From assembly GCA_030827745.1 (NCBI GenBank), contig JAURDW010000008.1, positions 1 through 44,238 of the forward strand: a stretch of 44,238 bases of DNA. Direction: 5' to 3'. This DNA is from Candidatus Poseidonia sp. (lineage in GTDB: Archaea; Thermoplasmatota; Poseidoniia; Poseidoniales; Poseidoniaceae). Below, piece after piece: positions 40,968-44,238 of the stretch (positions are counted from its first letter, which is position 1; each line of letters begins with the position of its first letter). Below the pieces are notes generated by a model, which had not been told where the DNA came from, ran no database searches, and saw only the letters and a list, made by a program, of their open reading frames with translations. The position numbers were made by a program, and so were the translations under genes.

Positions 40968-41924
40968 TCAGTTTTCACCTCCCTGACCGAGGTTGATACG
41001 AAGCGGCATGCGCACGATGGCGACTTCGTCTGGAGCGAGCGTGCGGATGAAAGGCACCTCTTCGGCAAAGAAACCAGCAGGAATCCAGGGTGTGAGGAGA
41101 ACTTCGCTCAACGGCTCCATGGACCGGTTTTGCACGCGCATCGTCACCGTGATTTCTCCCGACCGCATTTCGTAGGAGGTCGCCACGGAGAGTTTGCGGG
41201 TCAGGGGAACGTCTTCGGAACTCAAACGGAAGTTTGGCTGGATGTCAAATCGAAGCGGGATGTTGCCCCCTGGAGCGATGATGGGCAAATCCACGTTGGC
41301 GGGGGTGGCCGTCCATCCTTCGGGGACGGGAGGCTTGAGCCGCAGCATGGGCATGGGAATGGGGCCGTCGTTGATGATGCGCACGAGGAGAACGCCCGCC
41401 TCGCCACCTGCTGGCCAGCGGGTGTCCACACCCATCCAGAAATGCCGGAACAGGAACGGGTTGAGGGTGGAGGTGTTGCCACCGATCATGTCCTCGAGCA
41501 GATCCTCCACTTCGCCGGTGGCGACACGAATATCTCCGATTTCTGCAGCGGCCGTGGCTTCGCGCAGTTTGTAGAGGATGCGCTCGGCTTCTTCGAGCGA
41601 GATGTGTTTGTGGACGAGGAGCCGATGCAGCATGGCGATGCTGCGGCGGAGCGTGAGGACGTCCTCTTCGAGCTCGTCAAGGGTGCCTTCGGCTCGCTTG
41701 AGGGATTTTTTGGCCTTGGAAAGCTGGTGGATGTTGAGGAAAACTTTGGCTTCGGAGAGGTCCATGTCGGTTTCGCTCAGCGAGGGGTTTTCGCGACGGG
41801 CGGCTTGACGGGCAATCCGCTCAAGCGTTTGGGAGGCTTCAAGGATGCCTTGTTCCCGCTGAACTCGATCGGCGTCCACCATCTCGCTGGGCATGTCCAT
41901 CACCACGCCGTCGTTCTCAGGCAT
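40968..41924 (-). CDS. Coiled-coil protein with NEW3-like beta domain, archaellum operon
   Basis: 318 residues from ATG 41924, with GGAGGTG 7 nt upstream; the frame continues into the previous gene, which it overlaps by 8 bp. No signal peptide or membrane segment. Residues about 60-155 are charged helices with coiled-coil potential (LSKAKKSLKRAEGTLDELEE); about 170-318 is a beta-domain whose PEGWTATPANVDLPIIAPGG strand resembles the NEW3 sugar-binding-associated domain. It is translationally coupled to the Ig-like membrane gene before it and lies 57 nt before arlB1. Function unknown; cytoplasmic location makes a motor or chemotaxis adaptor role conceivable. Confidence 0.7.
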   Translation of the reverse strand: MPENDGVVMDMPSEMVDADRVQREQGILEASQTLERIARQAARRENPSLSETDMDLSEAKVFLNIHQLSKAKKSLKRAEGTLDELEEDVLTLRRSIAMLHRLLVHKHISLEEAERILYKLREATAAAEIGDIRVATGEVEDLLEDMIGGNTSTLNPFLFRHFWMGVDTRWPAGGEAGVLLVRIINDGPIPMPMLRLKPPVPEGWTATPANVDLPIIAPGGNIPLRFDIQPNFRLSSEDVPLTRKLSVATSYEMRSGEITVTMRVQNRSMEPLSEVLLTPWIPAGFFAEEVPFIRTLAPDEVAIVRMPLRINLGQGGEN

Positions 41925-44238
41925 CGCTTTCCACCTCCAATGCTGTGCTGAAGTCAAGATCGGCGACAGGTTGCTTTTCCCCTTCCCCGCTTTGTTCGGA
42001 GGCCGTGGGTTCTGCGGGTCCGAGCATGGCTGTGAAATCCAGACCGTCCTCTGCAAGGTCGTTGAGCAAGCGGGCGGGGTCGTTGAGGTCACGTTCGAGG
42101 CGAATCGCCTTGACCTCAGCGTCGGTCATGCGTCCGTAGAGGTTGCCGTAGAGTTTGTCCGAGCGCTTCAGGAGGTACCACACCCCGAGAACGATGGCAA
42201 AGAAGTACGCCGCCATGACGACGAGGTTCTCTTGATTGGCGTCGAGTTGTGGTGGCAGGCCAAGCACGATGGCGAGCATGCCCAAGACGGGGAGGGCGAG
42301 GATGATGGTCAATTGTCGACGGCTGTCGGTCAAGGCTGCGAAATGGTCGGAGTACACCGTTGATATGCCCTTGCGAGCCCGTTGGTAATCTTCGTGAATC
42401 ATCCGGAACTCCTCGCTTGACTTCCACGTCATGCGCCAAATCCACAGGGCACCGAGGATCAACACAGCAGGCCCCCAGTATTGAACTTGGAAGAGGTGGA
42501 AGGCGAATCCGAAACCAACAATCCCCGCATAAATCCCACCAAGCTGCCATTTTTCGGATTGGGTGGACAGACGAACAAAGACGAAGGAGAGCAGGAAGGC
42601 AACGACACACGCAACGAAGGCCACGGAAAGGTCAGGAGAGGATGAGCGCACGGTGTCTTGACCGAGTTCAACCGGCGTACCGTCCTTGGAATAGAGATGA
42701 GACACATCGTTCGCTTCGTTGTTGCCTTCGCCGACGTAAAGGAAAGCGAGGGTCGCGTCGCACTGAATTTCCTTGGCCACCTCCCACCAGTCGATGACTG
42801 CTGGCTGGACGGTCCAAACAAAGGTGTGCTCGGCTTGCGAAACCAAGATCGGCTTGGACTCGGGCACAGCGAGGACGCTGACATCCCCGTGGCAATCCAG
42901 CGTGGCGCTTACGCCCAAGGCTTGTGCTGTTCCGTGGTTTTTGACCGTCACCGAATAGGTTGTCTCTTGGCCTTCAAAGAACCCGTCCGGGTCTGCTGGA
43001 CCCTGAGCGATGATGCCGGGGTCCGAGAACACAGCGAGTTCGTACGTGAAGGTCTCCTCGTCGTATTCCGAGTATCCCGTGTGCTCGTTGGGGTTGTAGA
43101 GGCGGAATGTCAAATCCCAGCCGTCGCCCGCGAGGATGTTGGGCGATGTGGGTGCTTCAACCACGAGCTGAATCGGGTCGGAAGTGACCCAAGGCTGGCG
43201 AGTGGGGAGGGTCAAGCGGGATTCCGCCCCCAACGATGCGCCGTTGGGGCAGGCGGCTTCCAGATCGAGCGGGAAATCGGTATTATCAATTCGCACGGCA
43301 AAAGACCAATCAAACAGCGATTCGTTTTGCCCCAAATCACCAAGGTCCAGCAAACGCTCCGCTCCGCACAACTCGAGTTCATACGCAACGGCGCTTTCTT
43401 GGCCCGTAGGGATGTGTGAATAGTCGATGGTGAACACCGTCGAACCGGTGGGGTTAACCGGCGTGTCGCTGGCTTCGTGGAACCGGTCCATGCGCAACTC
43501 CGTGGTGTATTGTGCACTTCCCTGGACATTCACATCCACCGGGTCAAGGGCGACGATGAGATTGGACGCAAGGGTGAGTGCGGGTTGCGGCGCAACGCTG
43601 CGAACAACGAAAGAAAACGGTGTGGCTTGCCCACGAGGGAGGAACAGCGTGGATGGGGCGTTGTTGGCCACTTCCCAGTCCGTGCTCGGAAGCGCCAAGC
43701 CGCCCTGAAGGAGGGTGTAGGTGACGTTGACTTCAACGTCCTTGTTTCCGGTGTTCGTGATGCTCACATCCCATGTCCGGTCGTACCCGCGATGGTAGTA
43801 TTTGACCGAGGGCCAATCTTCCACTTCAACGATGAAGAGCGGGGCGACGATGAGGTTGAAGCGGTGAACCTTGAGTTCGTCCTGCGTGGTGGCGTTGAGC
43901 ACCCGCATCGTGACGGGGTAAATGGCGCCGTTGAGCATGCTGTCTTCTCCGCCAAGAGCGGGAACGTCGATGGAAAGGCTTCCACTTTCGCTACCGTCCA
44001 CGGGAAGCTGGTAGGAGGCGCTGGAGGGCGTCACGGTCCAGTTGCCGAGGACTTCGGTGACCACGACGATGTCTTCAAGCAGGTTCCCGTTGTTCGTGAT
44101 GGTGTAGTTCACTTCTTGGGACTCACCAGGAATGACGCCGATTTCATCGAGCGTCTCAACGGCGATGCCGTGTTCCTCGCTGATGTTTCCGTGAATATTT
44201 GCTGAGAGGTTGAGGCCCGATTCGGTGTTTGAAACCCA
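41917..44238 (-). CDS. Large Ig-like membrane protein at the head of the archaellum operon (5' end beyond window)
   Basis: The frame is open to the right edge; 773 residues are visible and the N-terminus is missing. The GTG at 44112 is internal, since in-frame protein-like codons (GVIPGESQEVNYT) precede it. Extracellular CARDB/Ig-like modules carry alternating strands (VNYTITNNGNLLEDIVVV, WDVSITNTGNKDVEVNV, YSVTVKNHGTAQALGVSA). From about residue 536 there are some five membrane segments (AFVACVVAFLLSFVFV; LTIILALPVLGMLAIVLGL; VVMAAYFFAIVLGVWYLL), then a long acidic cytoplasmic tail. Its stop overlaps the next gene. It may sense or anchor at the surface; function is unknown. Confidence 0.75.
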   Translation of the reverse strand, partial: WVSNTESGLNLSANIHGNISEEHGIAVETLDEIGVIPGESQEVNYTITNNGNLLEDIVVVTEVLGNWTVTPSSASYQLPVDGSESGSLSIDVPALGGEDSMLNGAIYPVTMRVLNATTQDELKVHRFNLIVAPLFIVEVEDWPSVKYYHRGYDRTWDVSITNTGNKDVEVNVTYTLLQGGLALPSTDWEVANNAPSTLFLPRGQATPFSFVVRSVAPQPALTLASNLIVALDPVDVNVQGSAQYTTELRMDRFHEASDTPVNPTGSTVFTIDYSHIPTGQESAVAYELELCGAERLLDLGDLGQNESLFDWSFAVRIDNTDFPLDLEAACPNGASLGAESRLTLPTRQPWVTSDPIQLVVEAPTSPNILAGDGWDLTFRLYNPNEHTGYSEYDEETFTYELAVFSDPGIIAQGPADPDGFFEGQETTYSVTVKNHGTAQALGVSATLDCHGDVSVLAVPESKPILVSQAEHTFVWTVQPAVIDWWEVAKEIQCDATLAFLYVGEGNNEANDVSHLYSKDGTPVELGQDTVRSSSPDLSVAFVACVVAFLLSFVFVRLSTQSEKWQLGGIYAGIVGFGFAFHLFQVQYWGPAVLILGALWIWRMTWKSSEEFRMIHEDYQRARKGISTVYSDHFAALTDSRRQLTIILALPVLGMLAIVLGLPPQLDANQENLVVMAAYFFAIVLGVWYLLKRSDKLYGNLYGRMTDAEVKAIRLERDLNDPARLLNDLAEDGLDFTAMLGPAEPTASEQSGEGEKQPVADLDFSTALEVESDA

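Noticed and set aside
40962-41951. Plus-strand frame of 329 codons opposite the coiled-coil gene
   Set aside because: The minus frame has a ribosome site and a coupled start, and the plus translation looks like mirror sequence.
44110-44112. GTG at 44112 as the start of the last gene
   Set aside because: In-frame protein-like codons continue upstream to the window edge with strand patterns of the same domain, so the gene begins outside the window.

Overview
This window looks like chromosome from a marine planktonic euryarchaeon, most likely Candidatus Poseidoniales (Marine Group II). That is an inference from gene content. The archaeal markers are a complete archaellum core (two archaellins, ArlF, ArlG, ArlH, ArlI, ArlJ), a Nob1-type PIN/zinc-ribbon nuclease, archaeal TATA boxes, many apparently leaderless start codons with GTG and TTG starts, and very large secreted beta-rich proteins. 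I see no rRNA, CRISPR array, insertion sequence, integrase or phage gene. One tRNA is present.

Layout. Positions 1-20548 are all on the minus strand. They hold a giant secreted parallel beta-helix protein (at least 3712 residues, C-terminus beyond the left edge), a roughly 0.7 kb gap with no credible gene, a second secreted and membrane-anchored protein of 1064 residues, and an ABC exporter pair: a MacB/LolD-type ATPase followed by a 1525-residue FtsX-like permease. The two surface-protein genes share the same TATA octamer and a second octamer close to it.

Positions 20571-33410 are compact housekeeping genes on both strands, often as divergent pairs about 50-80 bases apart and convergent pairs that abut or overlap. 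They encode a MoaD/SAMP-like ubiquitin-fold protein, TatA, a Nob1-like nuclease, a VTT/DedA membrane protein, tRNA-Glu, an Smr protein, a redox group (peroxiredoxin, pirin, FMN reductase, glutaredoxin, small Cys/His protein), an esterase, a lipoprotein, a K+-dependent type membrane pyrophosphatase, a NifU-like Fe-S protein, PolX, endonuclease III and small membrane proteins.

Positions 32976-44238 form one minus-strand operon for the archaellum. In transcription order it holds a large Ig-like membrane protein (cut by the right edge), a coiled-coil protein with a NEW3-like domain, arlB1, arlB2, an unrecognised protein in the arlC/D/E position, arlF, arlG, arlH, arlI, arlJ and a small membrane protein. 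Overlapping or closely spaced genes with strong Shine-Dalgarno sites suggest translational coupling. ArlB would form the filament, ArlF/G the periplasmic stator, ArlH/I the ATP-driven motor and ArlJ the membrane platform. The two genes before arlB1, the C/D/E-position gene and the gene after arlJ are candidate lineage-specific motility parts.

The most unusual items are the insertion inside ArlF, the non-canonical archaellum accessory genes, the beta-propeller-like stretch inside the FtsX permease, the giant beta-helix protein with tyrosine-rich segments, and the endonuclease III with only three C-terminal cysteines.
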